A stretch of 64,000 nt of DNA from NCBI RefSeq assembly GCF_000725625.1, contig NZ_JOHS01000010.1, positions 248,001 to 312,000 on the forward strand. Reading direction: 5' to 3'. The notes beneath the pieces were generated by a model. It was not told the DNA's origin. It made no database searches and worked only from the letters and a program-made list of their open reading frames with translations. The position numbers were made by a program, and so were the translations under genes. Shown piece after piece: positions 28,027 through 35,844 of this stretch (the stretch's first letter is position 1; the number at the start of each line of letters is the position of its first letter). This DNA is from Streptomyces sp. NRRL F-6676. GTDB lineage: Bacteria; Actinomycetota; Actinomycetes; Streptomycetales; Streptomycetaceae.

Positions 28027-28770
28027 ATGTCCGAGACGCACGAGACGCACGCGACCGCTGACACGAGTCGGGCCGCCGAGGCGAGAGTGACCACGGCGGC
28101 CGGTGCGGCCGCCGGGACCGGTGATTCCTCCGGGAAGGTCCCGGTCGACTTCTGGTTCGATCCGCTGTGCCCTTGGGCGTGGATGACCTCCCGCTGGGTC
28201 CTGGAGGTCGAGAAGATCCGCGACATCGAGGTCCGCTGGCACGTCATGAGCCTCGCGGTGCTCAACGAGAACAAGCTCGACACGCTGGACGCCGGCTACC
28301 GCGAGACGATGACCACCCGCGCCTGGCTGCCGGTGCGGGTCGTCACCGCGGCCTGGCAGAAGCACGGCGCCGAGGTGCTCGGCCCGCTCTACACCGCACT
28401 CGGCACCCGCATCCACAACCGCGGCGAGGGCACCACCCGCGAGGCGATCGCCGGCGCGCTCTCCGACGCCGGGCTGCCGGCCGGGCTGATCGACTACGCC
28501 GACCAGGAGGACTTCGAGTTCGAGGCGCAGCTGCGCGCCTCGCACAAGGAGGGCATCGACAAGGTCGGCCAGGAGGTGGGCACCCCGGTGATCGCGGTCC
28601 CCGGCCCGGACGGCGAGGAGATCGCCTTCTTCGGCCCCGTGGTCACCCCCGCGCCCAAGGGCGAGGAGGCCGCGCGTCTCTGGGACGGCACCCTCGCGGT
28701 CGCCTCGGTCCCCGGCTTCTACGAGATCAAGCGCACGCGGACGAAGGGCCCGGACTTCAGCAATCTGTGA
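28027..28770 (+). CDS. DsbA-family protein, mycothiol-dependent nitroreductase-like
   Basis: A 247-residue thioredoxin-fold protein with a DsbA helical insert. The active-site region is DPLCPWAWMTSRW, so only the first cysteine of a CxxC is present; the resolving position is Ala. This wording is typical of the Rv2466c-like actinobacterial group, although Rv2466c itself, as I recall, has CPWC. Residues 1-36 are a hydrophilic Ala/Thr tail, so the protein is cytoplasmic. ATG 28027 has GAGGAG 7 nt upstream. A role in mycothiol-linked redox chemistry is inferred from the family. Confidence 0.88.
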   Translation: MSETHETHATADTSRAAEARVTTAAGAAAGTGDSSGKVPVDFWFDPLCPWAWMTSRWVLEVEKIRDIEVRWHVMSLAVLNENKLDTLDAGYRETMTTRAWLPVRVVTAAWQKHGAEVLGPLYTALGTRIHNRGEGTTREAIAGALSDAGLPAGLIDYADQEDFEFEAQLRASHKEGIDKVGQEVGTPVIAVPGPDGEEIAFFGPVVTPAPKGEEAARLWDGTLAVASVPGFYEIKRTRTKGPDFSNL

Positions 28771-28778
28771 CGGGACGG

Positions 28779-28794
28779 CGGCCCCGCGGGGCCG
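28779..28794. terminator. GC palindrome between convergent genes
   Basis: CGGCCCCGCGGGGCCG is a perfect 16-bp palindrome, 8 bp after the DsbA-like stop and just beyond the end of the convergent small gene at 28804. Confidence 0.5.
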
Positions 28795-28803
28795 CGGGGC
28801 ACC

Positions 28804-29028
28804 TCAGAGCCCCTCCGGCAGGGTCGCCCCGGTCTTCCACCGGTCCTTGCGCTGCACGCGCCGGCAGCTGCCGTGTGTGCAGCGGTAGTAGGCGGAGGGG
28901 CGGAACGGGGCCTCCTCGGGGAAGAGCGCGAGCACGGCTGTCGCGGCGGGGCCGTGCTCGTTCTCCTCGAGTTCCCTGAACCACTTCATGTCGTCCCCGG
29001 GACACGTCGGACAGTGCTTCCATGCCAT
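28804..29028 (-). CDS. Small zinc-ribbon-like hypothetical protein
   Basis: A 74-residue protein with CPTC near the N-terminus (MAWKHCPTCPG) and a later CTHGSC, spaced as two halves of a zinc ribbon. The central ELEENEHGPAATAV helix is followed by the basic RRVQRKDRWKTGA. ATG 29028 is preceded by AGGAGAG at about 6 nt. No family name is recognised. It stands alone between the sodF terminator and the convergent DsbA-like gene. Confidence 0.75.
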   Translation of the reverse strand: MAWKHCPTCPGDDMKWFRELEENEHGPAATAVLALFPEEAPFRPSAYYRCTHGSCRRVQRKDRWKTGATLPEGL

Positions 29029-29150
29029 GGCGTCTCTCCTGGCTCCGGGCGGCGTCGACGCGCCGCCTGTCCGGAAGCGTACGGTCGGAGGGCGCCGCGT
29101 CAGGAGCCCGGAACCGGTCCCGCCGGGGGTGCGATCCGGCATCGGCAGCC

Positions 29151-29189
29151 GGAAACCCCCCGGGAGTCACGTCCTCCCGGGGGGTTTCC
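29151..29189 (-). terminator. sodF terminator
   Basis: GGAAACCCCCCGGGAG (29151-29166) and CTCCCGGGGGGTTTCC (29174-29189) form a perfect 16-bp stem with a 7-nt loop. It begins 62 bp after the sodF stop on the minus strand and precedes the next gene's start at 29028. Confidence 0.8.
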
Positions 29190-29251
29190 TCTCCGCGCCT
29201 GCCCGGTGAGCGGTGAGAAGACGATCACGAGCAGGCCGCTTCAGTGTGCCG

Positions 29252-29893
29252 TCAGGGCGCCGGCAGCAGAACATCCGTGCGCGACTTCGCCGCCGCGTGA
29301 CGCCGGGCGACGTCCTGCCAGTTCACCACCCGCCACATCGCCTCGACGAAGTCGACCTTCTGGTTGCGGTACTGCAAATAGAACGCGTGCTCCCAGGCGT
29401 CGAAGACCAGGAGCGGCGTGGCGCCCTGGCCCACGTTTCCCTGGTGGTCGTAGACCTGCTCGACGATCAGCCGCCCGCTCAGCGGCTCGTACGCGAGGAC
29501 GCCCCAGCCGGAGCCCTGCGTCGTGGCCGCCGCCTTCGACAGCTGCGCCCTGAACGACGCGAACGTCCCGAACGACTCGGCGATCGCGTCCGCCAGCTCG
29601 CCCACGCCGTCCGCGGCCAGCGGCTCCCCGCCGCCGTCGCCGGTCATGTTCTGCCAGTAGATCGAGTGCAGGATGTGGCCGGAGAGGTGAAAGGCCAGGT
29701 TCTTCTCCAGGCCGTTGACCGACCCCCACTGGTCCTTCTCCCGCGCCTCGGCCAACTGCTCCAGCGTGTCGTTGGCCCCCTTCACATAGCCCGCGTGGTG
29801 CTTGTCGTGGTGCAGTTCGATGATCTCGGGGCTGATCACGGGTGCGAGGGCCGCGTAGTCGTACGGCAGTTCCGGCAGCGTGTAGACGGGCAT
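29252..29893 (-). CDS. sodF: Superoxide dismutase (Fe/Mn family)
   Basis: A 213-residue iron/manganese superoxide dismutase that detoxifies superoxide in the cytoplasm. Ligand-bearing motifs are H28 in [12 protein letters not shown], the histidine in FHLSGHILH, and DAWEH (Asp and His) near residue 165. In Streptomyces the iron enzyme SodF is repressed by Nur when nickel allows SodN to be used. A Nur-like site (29920-29936) lies 27 bp upstream of ATG 29893, supporting the sodF assignment. The reading frame is complete and a strong terminator follows. Confidence 0.93.
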   Translation of the reverse strand: MPVYTLPELPYDYAALAPVISPEIIELHHDKHHAGYVKGANDTLEQLAEAREKDQWGSVNGLEKNLAFHLSGHILHSIYWQNMTGDGGGEPLAADGVGELADAIAESFGTFASFRAQLSKAAATTQGSGWGVLAYEPLSGRLIVEQVYDHQGNVGQGATPLLVFDAWEHAFYLQYRNQKVDFVEAMWRVVNWQDVARRHAAAKSRTDVLLPAP

Positions 29894-29919
29894 GGCGGAT
29901 CGATCCCCTCCGGCCTTTA

Positions 29920-29936
29920 TTGCACATTACTTGCAA
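29920..29936. promoter_or_regulatory. Nur-like box upstream of sodF
   Basis: TTGCACATTACTTGCAA reads on the minus strand as TGCAA-N5-GTGCA, close to the TGCaa-N5-ttGCA consensus I recall for the nickel regulator Nur. It overlaps the likely sodF promoter. Confidence 0.6.
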
Positions 29937-30273
29937 CTGCACGCTAACAACAAGAAGCGTCGTGCGTCAGCGAGGCGAAGGGGGCGCGGCGGGTCCGGCG
30001 GCCGGACGCGGCCGGGCGGGGGCCGTTCCCGTTGGCGGCGCCGGCCTCGTTGGCGGGTCCCTACAGTCCGCCCGCGTACGCCCGGCGCGCCCGCGACGCC
30101 GTCGTCCAGGGTGAGCAGCGTCACGCCGCGGGAGGTGTGAGGCACCGCCTTTGTACGGACCCCATCAACGCCCCGTTCCCCGCTTTGTCGGACGGTGACG
30201 GTGTAGGACCGGGCATCCACCGGATAGCGTCACGGTGTCCCGAACCGTCCTCACCTCACCCGCGGAGTCCCCC
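29937..30273. other. Divergent region between sodF and bioY
   Basis: 337 bp beyond the Nur-like box without a convincing gene. It is GC-rich and must carry the bioY promoter. The only clear element is GGAG before the bioY ATG. Confidence 0.45.
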
Positions 30274-30849
30274 ATGAGCACCGCCGCTCTCACACGCCCT
30301 GGCCAGGTACTCGCCGACCTGCTCCCCTCCACCCGCGTCCGGGACGCCGCCCTCGTGGCCGGCGGCGCCGTGCTCACCGGGCTCGCCGCCCAGCTCTCCG
30401 TGCCCGTCCCCGGCTCCCCGGTGCCGGTGACCGGCCAGACCTTCGCCGCGCTCCTGGTCGGCACCTCGCTCGGCGCCGGCCGCGGCTTCCTCTCCCTCGC
30501 GCTGTACGCGCTGGCCGGCACCGTCGGCGTGCCGTGGTTCGCGGGCGGGGTCTCCGGCGCGGGCGCGCCCTCCTTCGGCTACGTCCTCGGCATGCTGCTC
30601 GCCGCCCTCGCCGTCGGCGCCCTGGCCCGCCGCGGCGGCGACCGCTCGGCGCTGCGCACCGCCGGCACGATGCTGGTGGGCGAGGCGATCATCTACGCCG
30701 TCGGCGTGCCCTACCTGGCCCTCGCGACCGGCATGTCCGCCTCCGCCGCGCTCGCGGCCGGCCTGACCCCGTTCCTGATCGGCGACGCGCTCAAGGCCGC
30801 CCTGGCGATGGGCGCGCTCCCGGCGGCCTGGCGGCTCGCCAAGCGCTGA
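30274..30849 (+). CDS. bioY: Biotin transporter substrate-binding subunit BioY
   Basis: A 191-residue membrane protein with about six hydrophobic helices and the BioY motifs VPVPGSPVPVTGQTFAALL and LSLALYALAGTVGVPWFAGG. It captures biotin as the S-component of an ECF transporter or alone. No ecfA/ecfT genes are adjacent, as is common for solitary bioY. ATG 30274 has GGAG 7 nt upstream. An upstream in-frame start would add 13 residues without a better signal. A GC hairpin terminator follows, shared with the convergent permease gene. Confidence 0.93.
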   Translation: MSTAALTRPGQVLADLLPSTRVRDAALVAGGAVLTGLAAQLSVPVPGSPVPVTGQTFAALLVGTSLGAGRGFLSLALYALAGTVGVPWFAGGVSGAGAPSFGYVLGMLLAALAVGALARRGGDRSALRTAGTMLVGEAIIYAVGVPYLALATGMSASAALAAGLTPFLIGDALKAALAMGALPAAWRLAKR

Positions 30850-30878
30850 GGCGCGGGCCGGCGCGGGCCGGCACGGGA

Positions 30879-30912
30879 GAGGGGCGGGAGCCGCATCCGG
30901 CGCCCGCCCCTC
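30879..30912. terminator. Terminator between bioY and the permease
   Basis: GAGGGGCGGG (30879-30888) pairs with CCCGCCCCTC (30903-30912), with flanking partial pairing and TT after it. It is placed between convergent genes. Confidence 0.6.
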
Positions 30913-30934
30913 CCTTATGTCCTCGGCGATGCCC

Positions 30935-32383
30935 TCAGCGCACCCCCGCCCGGCGCCGCGCGCCCAGCCGCTCCTTCACCACCGCCACGACCAGCACCGC
31001 CGCCGCCACGAGCAGCGACAGCAGCACCGTCTCGCGCCCATCGTGCTCGGTGTCGGTCAGCATGTAGCCGAGGACGAAGACGATCAGCGCGGCCGTCGCC
31101 CAGGTCAGATACGGGTACAGCCACATCCGTACGACCAGCCGCTCCGGCGCCTCGCGCTGGATGATCCGCCGCATCCGCAACTGCGAGAAGCAGATCACCA
31201 GCCACACGAACAGCGCGACCGCGCCGGAGGAGTTGACGAGGAAGAGGAAGACCGAGTCCGGGAACTCGTAGTTGAAGAACACCGCGACGAACCCGAAGAC
31301 AACCGAGGCGACGATCGCCGTCAGCGGCACGCCCCGGCGCGTGGTCCGCGCGAACGCCTTCGGCGCGTCGCCCCGCTGCCCCAGCGAGAACGCCATGCGG
31401 GAGGCGGTGTACAGGCCGGAGTTGAGGCAGGACAGCACCGAGGTCAGCACGACGACGTTCATCAGCTGCCCGGCGTGCGCGATGCCGAGCGAGTCGAGCG
31501 CGGCGACGTAACTGCCGTCGTCGGTGATCGCCTTGTCGTTCCACGGCAGCAGACAGACGACGACGAAGATCGAGCCCAGATAGAACACGGCGATCCGCCA
31601 GATGATGCTGTTGGTCGCCTTGGTCACCGCCCGCTGCGGGTCCTCGGACTCACCGGCGGCGAGCGTCGGGATCTCGCTGCCCATGAAGGAGAAGACGACC
31701 AGCAGCACCCCGGTGAGGATCGCGCCGGGCCCGTGCGGCAGGAAGCCGCCGTGATCGGTGAGGTTGCCGAGCCCCGCACGGTCGCTCTCGACCCCGGGCA
31801 GCACCCCGAAGACGGCCAGCCCGCCGACGATGATGAACACCGTGATCGCGACGACCTTGATCCCGGCGAACCAGAACTCGAACTCGCCGTAGGAGCCGAC
31901 CGAGGCCAGGTTGGTCGCGGTGAGGATCACCATGACGATCAGGGCCCAGCCCCACTGCGGCACCGCGGGCATCCAGCCCGCCAGGATCGTCGCCCCCGCG
32001 GTCGCCTCGACCGCCAGGACGACCACCCAGAAGAACCAGTACAGCCAGCCGATGGAGAACCCGGCCCAGCGGCCGAGAGCCCGGTCGGCGTGGGCCGAGA
32101 ACGAGCCCGAGGTCGGGTTGGCGGCGGACATCTCGCCGAGCATCCGCATCACCAGCACCACGAGCAGGCCGACGAGCCCGTACGACAGCAGGATGCCGGG
32201 GCCGGTCGCGGCGATGCCGGAGCCGGAGCCGACGAAGAGGCCGGCGCCGATGACGCCGCCGATGGCGATCATCGTGAGGTGGCGGTTCTTGAGTCCCGCC
32301 TGGAGCCCGGTGCCGGGTCCGGCGTCGGGTTTCCCGGGTTCGGGGCCGCTTCCGGGGGTCGCCAGGGTCGGCTGCGAGGTCAT
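30935..32383 (-). CDS. Amino acid permease (APC superfamily, AAT type)
   Basis: A 482-residue permease with 12 predicted membrane helices. The first has the AAT-family signature MIAIGGVIGAGLFVGSG. PTSGSFSAHADRALG and FSFMGSEIPTLAAGESEDP are further family motifs, shared with GabP/AnsP/proline-type carriers, so the substrate cannot be fixed. ATG 32383 follows GGAAGA. About 250 bp upstream is a GlnR-like site (32629-32644) in the same orientation, which would make the gene nitrogen-regulated. Divergent from rpiB. Confidence 0.9.
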   Translation of the reverse strand: MTSQPTLATPGSGPEPGKPDAGPGTGLQAGLKNRHLTMIAIGGVIGAGLFVGSGSGIAATGPGILLSYGLVGLLVVLVMRMLGEMSAANPTSGSFSAHADRALGRWAGFSIGWLYWFFWVVVLAVEATAGATILAGWMPAVPQWGWALIVMVILTATNLASVGSYGEFEFWFAGIKVVAITVFIIVGGLAVFGVLPGVESDRAGLGNLTDHGGFLPHGPGAILTGVLLVVFSFMGSEIPTLAAGESEDPQRAVTKATNSIIWRIAVFYLGSIFVVVCLLPWNDKAITDDGSYVAALDSLGIAHAGQLMNVVVLTSVLSCLNSGLYTASRMAFSLGQRGDAPKAFARTTRRGVPLTAIVASVVFGFVAVFFNYEFPDSVFLFLVNSSGAVALFVWLVICFSQLRMRRIIQREAPERLVVRMWLYPYLTWATAALIVFVLGYMLTDTEHDGRETVLLSLLVAAAVLVVAVVKERLGARRRAGVR

Positions 32384-32739
32384 GCGCGTCTTCCTTTGCG
32401 CCGGGGCCGAGGGCCGGGGTGGGGGATCGGGGCCGTGGAGTGGGGCTGGGGCCGAGGAACAGGGCTGTCGTCTTCCCTCCTGGCGCGCGGATCATCCGGT
32501 GTTTCACGAGGGGTGCACGAACGCCGCACGGGCGGAACACGTGCGAGGGGTGGGACGGGTCGCCCGCCCGTGCGAGCGGCGCACGGGCCGGACCAGTGAA
32601 TCCCAGGGTGATGCCATGCGGAACCTAAGTTTCGGATATTTTACATGCGTCTTACCTGGGGTTCCGTGGCGCGTCTCACAGTTTGGGTGCGCGGCACCCG
32701 GCAGGCCGGGGCGGGAGGGGCCGTGCCACACTCGGAACC
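32384..32739. other. Divergent region upstream of the permease and rpiB
   Basis: 356 bp without a gene. It contains an unusually AT-rich patch (about 32622-32656) in otherwise GC-rich DNA, which is the probable promoter area for the permease. Confidence 0.5.
32629..32644 (-). promoter_or_regulatory. GlnR-like site
   Basis: On the minus strand GTAAA-N6-GAAAC matches the GTnAC-N6-GAAAC half of the Streptomyces GlnR box at nine of ten positions with correct spacing. Confidence 0.35.
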
Positions 32740-33225
32740 ATGCGCGTCTACCTCGGCTCCGATCACGCCGGTTACGAACTCAAGAACCACCTCGTCGAAT
32801 GGCTCAAGGCGGCGGGGCACGAGCCCGTGGACTGCGGGCCGCACATCTACGACGCCCAGGACGACTACCCGCCGTTCTGCCTCCGCGCGGCGGAGCGCAC
32901 GGCGGGCGACCCCGGCTCGCTCGGCGTGGTGATCGGCGGCTCAGGCAACGGGGAGCAGATCGCGGCGAACAAGGTGAAGGGCGTACGGGCGGCGCTGGCG
33001 TGGAGCGAGGAGACGGCGTCGTTGGGGCGGGAGCACAATGACGCGAACGTGGTGGCGGTGGGGGCGCGGATGCACACGCGCGAGGAGGCGGTGAAGTTCG
33101 TCGAGGTGTTCCTCGCGACGCCGTTCTCCGGCGACGCGCGGCACGTCCGACGCATCGAGATGCTGTCGGGCTACGAGACGACGGGGGAGCTCCCCCCGAT
33201 CCCCCCGCACCACCCGCAGGCCTGA
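32740..33225 (+). CDS. rpiB: Ribose-5-phosphate isomerase B
   Basis: A 161-residue RpiB/LacAB-type isomerase interconverting ribose 5-phosphate and ribulose 5-phosphate. Motifs are GSDHAGYELKNHL at the N-terminus and VVIGGSGNGEQIAANKV. As in the mycobacterial enzyme, the catalytic Cys of other RpiB proteins is replaced, with Glu in SGNGE as the likely base. ATG 32740 begins the conserved strand MRVYLGSDHAG; the ribosome binding site is weak. The product is full length. Confidence 0.93.
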   Translation: MRVYLGSDHAGYELKNHLVEWLKAAGHEPVDCGPHIYDAQDDYPPFCLRAAERTAGDPGSLGVVIGGSGNGEQIAANKVKGVRAALAWSEETASLGREHNDANVVAVGARMHTREEAVKFVEVFLATPFSGDARHVRRIEMLSGYETTGELPPIPPHHPQA

Positions 33226-33243
33226 CGGAGGGGGTGCCGGGGG

Positions 33244-33486
33244 AGTTTCTCGCCCCCGCCGCCCTTACCCTTCCCATCCCTTCAAGGGGCTCCGCCCCTT
33301 GGACCCCGTACGGGGCTTCGCCCCGTTGCGCAGTTCCCCGCGCCCCTAAAAAAGCCGGGGGGCGTCCCCTGCCTTTTAAGGGGCGCGGGGAACTGCGCGA
33401 TCAACCACGACCCACCCGCACCTCGCCCACGAACCGCAACCCCCCGAGCTGTTCGCAGAACACCCCGCACCCGCCGGAGGCGCCCC
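33244..33486. repeat. Dispersed intergenic repeat, copy 3 (most complete)
   Basis: The order is TTTCTCGCCCCCGCCGCCCT, the GGGGCTCCGCCCC hairpin, a CGGGGCTTCGCCCCG hairpin, then perfect 20-bp arms GCGCAGTTCCCCGCGCCCCT (33328-33347) and their complement (33379-33398). A tail with GATCAACCACGACCCACCCG recurs at 60 kb. It occupies the whole rpiB-nei gap. Confidence 0.8.
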
Positions 33487-34308
33487 GTGCCGGAAGGGCA
33501 CACCATTCACCGCCTGGCGCAGGACTACGCCCGCTTCACCGGCGGAGCCGCCCGCGGAGCCCTCCGCGTCAGCAGCCCGCAGGGCAAGTTCGCCGACGCC
33601 GCCGCCCTCCTCGACCGCACCGCGCTCACCGCCACCGAGGCCCACGGCAAACACCTCTTCCTCGGCTTCGCCGCGACCGGCTGGGTCCACATCCACCTCG
33701 GCCTCTTCGGCAAGGTCGCCTTCGGCGACGCCCCCGCGCCCCCGCCCACCGACACCGTCCGCCTCCGCCTCGCCGACGACACCGGCTACGTCGACCTCCG
33801 CGGCCCCACCACCTGCGCCCTGATCACCGACCCCGAGAAGCAGGCGATACACGCACGCCTCGGCCCCGACCCGCTGCGCGCCGACGCCGACCCCGACGCC
33901 GCGTACCGCCGTATCTCCCGCAGCCGCACCACGATCGCCGCGCTGCTCATGGACCAGAAGATCGTCGCGGGCGTCGGCAACGTCTACCGCGCCGAGGTCC
34001 TCTTCCGGCACGGCATCGACCCCTACCGCCCCGGCCGCGACCTCACCCCCGCCGAGTGGGACGCGATCTGGGCCGACCTCGTCGAGCTGATGCACGAGGG
34101 CGTCCGCCTCAACCGCATCGACACCGTGCGCCCCGCCCACACCCCCGAGGCGATGGGCCGCCCGCCGCGCGTCGACGACCACGGCGGCGAGGTGTACGTC
34201 TACCGCCGGGCCAACCTGCCCTGCCACCTCTGCGGCACCCCCGTCCGCACCGCGGGCCTCGCGGGCCGCAACCTCTTCTGGTGCCCCACCTGCCAGACCG
34301 CCCGGTAA
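33487..34308 (+). CDS. Fpg/Nei-family DNA glycosylase
   Basis: A 273-residue bifunctional glycosylase/AP lyase that removes oxidised bases. The N-terminal PEGHTIHRLA provides the Schiff-base proline and catalytic glutamate; the GHTI wording fits Nei (endonuclease VIII)-like rather than MutM proteins. VAGVGNVYRAEVLFRHGIDP is the helix-two-turn-helix. The C-terminal zinc finger has CHLC and CPTC. GTG 33487 has GGAGG 7 nt upstream. All motifs are intact, so an active repair enzyme is expected. Confidence 0.93.
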   Translation: MPEGHTIHRLAQDYARFTGGAARGALRVSSPQGKFADAAALLDRTALTATEAHGKHLFLGFAATGWVHIHLGLFGKVAFGDAPAPPPTDTVRLRLADDTGYVDLRGPTTCALITDPEKQAIHARLGPDPLRADADPDAAYRRISRSRTTIAALLMDQKIVAGVGNVYRAEVLFRHGIDPYRPGRDLTPAEWDAIWADLVELMHEGVRLNRIDTVRPAHTPEAMGRPPRVDDHGGEVYVYRRANLPCHLCGTPVRTAGLAGRNLFWCPTCQTAR

Positions 34309-34541
34309 AACCGTCCGGCCGGAGATGTCGGCACGGCCCGGTCCGCGCACGCCGCCCCAACTCCCGTGCGTACAGCACATGATCGACCGTCCCCGCCCCG
34401 CCTATCGGGGCAATCCGGTACGCATGCGGCCGTATCACTCACCGTACGGGCCCCCATACCCTGTGAAGTTGAGCGCTCGCACGGGGGACAAGTGGTACCT
34501 CCCGTGCCAAGCACCTGGTCCGATGGATAGGGTCCCGAGCA

Positions 34542-35717
34542 ATGGCATCAGGACGAGAGCGGCGAGCGGAAGCCGAGACGTTCCCGGCCCGGGTGAGGAA
34601 ACAGTGGCACCGGGCCCGCGTCGGGCTGCGCCGATCCGCCGTGGACTACTTCCGCGGCGACGGCTCCGACTGGATCGCCCTCGTCGGTCTGATGCTCACC
34701 GTGCCCGTCATCGCGGCGACGACGATGGCCAACTCCGTCTGGTGCTCACCGGCCGTCCTCGTCCTGCCGATCGTCGCCGGCGGCCTGCTGCTGCGGCCCT
34801 CCAGCCTGCTCGCGCTGTACGCGGCCGCCGCCACCGCGCTGATCGTCGAGTCCGTCCAGCTCGGCCCGTACACCCAGGGCCCCTCCCGGGTCACCCCCGG
34901 CGTGGTCCTCGTGGTCGCCGCCTGCGGCTTCTTCGGGCTGCTGATCGCGCAGTTCCGCAGCCGGGTCGGCGTGCCCTGGCGGCGCGGCGGCACCATGCTG
35001 TTCGACCTGCGCGAGCGCATCCGGGTGCAGAGCAAGCTGCCGAAGCTGCCGATGGGCTGGCACCGCGAGATGGCGCTGCGCCCGGCCGGCGGGCAGTCCT
35101 TCTCCGGTGACTTCGTGGTCGCGGCCCGCACCAACGGGGGCCGCACCCTGGAGGTCGTCCTCACCGACGTCTCCGGCAAGGGCATGGACGCCGGCTCGCG
35201 CGCGCTGCTGCTGTCCGGCGCGTTCGGCGGCCTCCTCGGCTCCCTGCCGCCGCACGCCTTCCTGCCCGCCGCCAACGGCTATCTCCTGCGCCAGGACTGG
35301 GAGGAGGGGTTCGCGACCTCCATCCACCTCGTGCTCGACCTCGACTCCGGGGACTACGAGCTGTACTCCGCCGGGCATCCGCCGGGCCTCCAGCTCAGCG
35401 CGGGCAGCGGCCGCTGGGAGCAGAAGTCCGCGGAGGGCCCGCTGCTCGGTGTGTACGACGGGGCGCAGTTCGACTCCGTGAAGGGCTCGCTGCGCCCCGG
35501 GGACGTGCTGATGCTGTTCACCGACGGCCTGGTGGAGACGGCGGAACGGGACATCGTCGAGGGCATGGACCGCCTCACCGGCGAGGCCGACCGCTATGTC
35601 GCGGGCGGTTTCCGCGGGGCGGCCTGGCATCTGATCGAGGCCGTCGCCAAGGACGTCAACGACGACCGGGCACTGCTGCTGATCTGCCGCGAGGGCCCGA
35701 CGGCCCCGTCCCACTGA
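34542..35717 (+). CDS. Membrane-anchored PP2C-type serine/threonine phosphatase
   Basis: A 391-residue SpoIIE-like phosphatase. Residues 45-150 contain three to four membrane helices. The PP2C domain follows, with SGDFVVA, VLTDVSGKGMDAG, the SAGHPPGLQL stretch and LFTDGLVE. Such proteins dephosphorylate anti-anti-sigma factors in actinobacterial signalling; no partner kinase is adjacent. ATG 34542 lacks a clear Shine-Dalgarno sequence; TAGGGT ends 8 nt upstream, so leaderless expression is possible. It precedes the T7SS effector by 127 bp and could belong to that region, but the link is not shown. Confidence 0.9.
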   Translation: MASGRERRAEAETFPARVRKQWHRARVGLRRSAVDYFRGDGSDWIALVGLMLTVPVIAATTMANSVWCSPAVLVLPIVAGGLLLRPSSLLALYAAAATALIVESVQLGPYTQGPSRVTPGVVLVVAACGFFGLLIAQFRSRVGVPWRRGGTMLFDLRERIRVQSKLPKLPMGWHREMALRPAGGQSFSGDFVVAARTNGGRTLEVVLTDVSGKGMDAGSRALLLSGAFGGLLGSLPPHAFLPAANGYLLRQDWEEGFATSIHLVLDLDSGDYELYSAGHPPGLQLSAGSGRWEQKSAEGPLLGVYDGAQFDSVKGSLRPGDVLMLFTDGLVETAERDIVEGMDRLTGEADRYVAGGFRGAAWHLIEAVAKDVNDDRALLLICREGPTAPSH

Positions 35718-35844
35718 CCGTTCTTCCCACCGGCTGCCTCACCAACCCGGATTGCACCAGCAATCGCGGAGTTGATAGAGATGACTGCGCGCACGGCACG
35801 CACAGCACGCCAGGCAACGGGCCGGGACGGGGGTCGAGGTCGCG

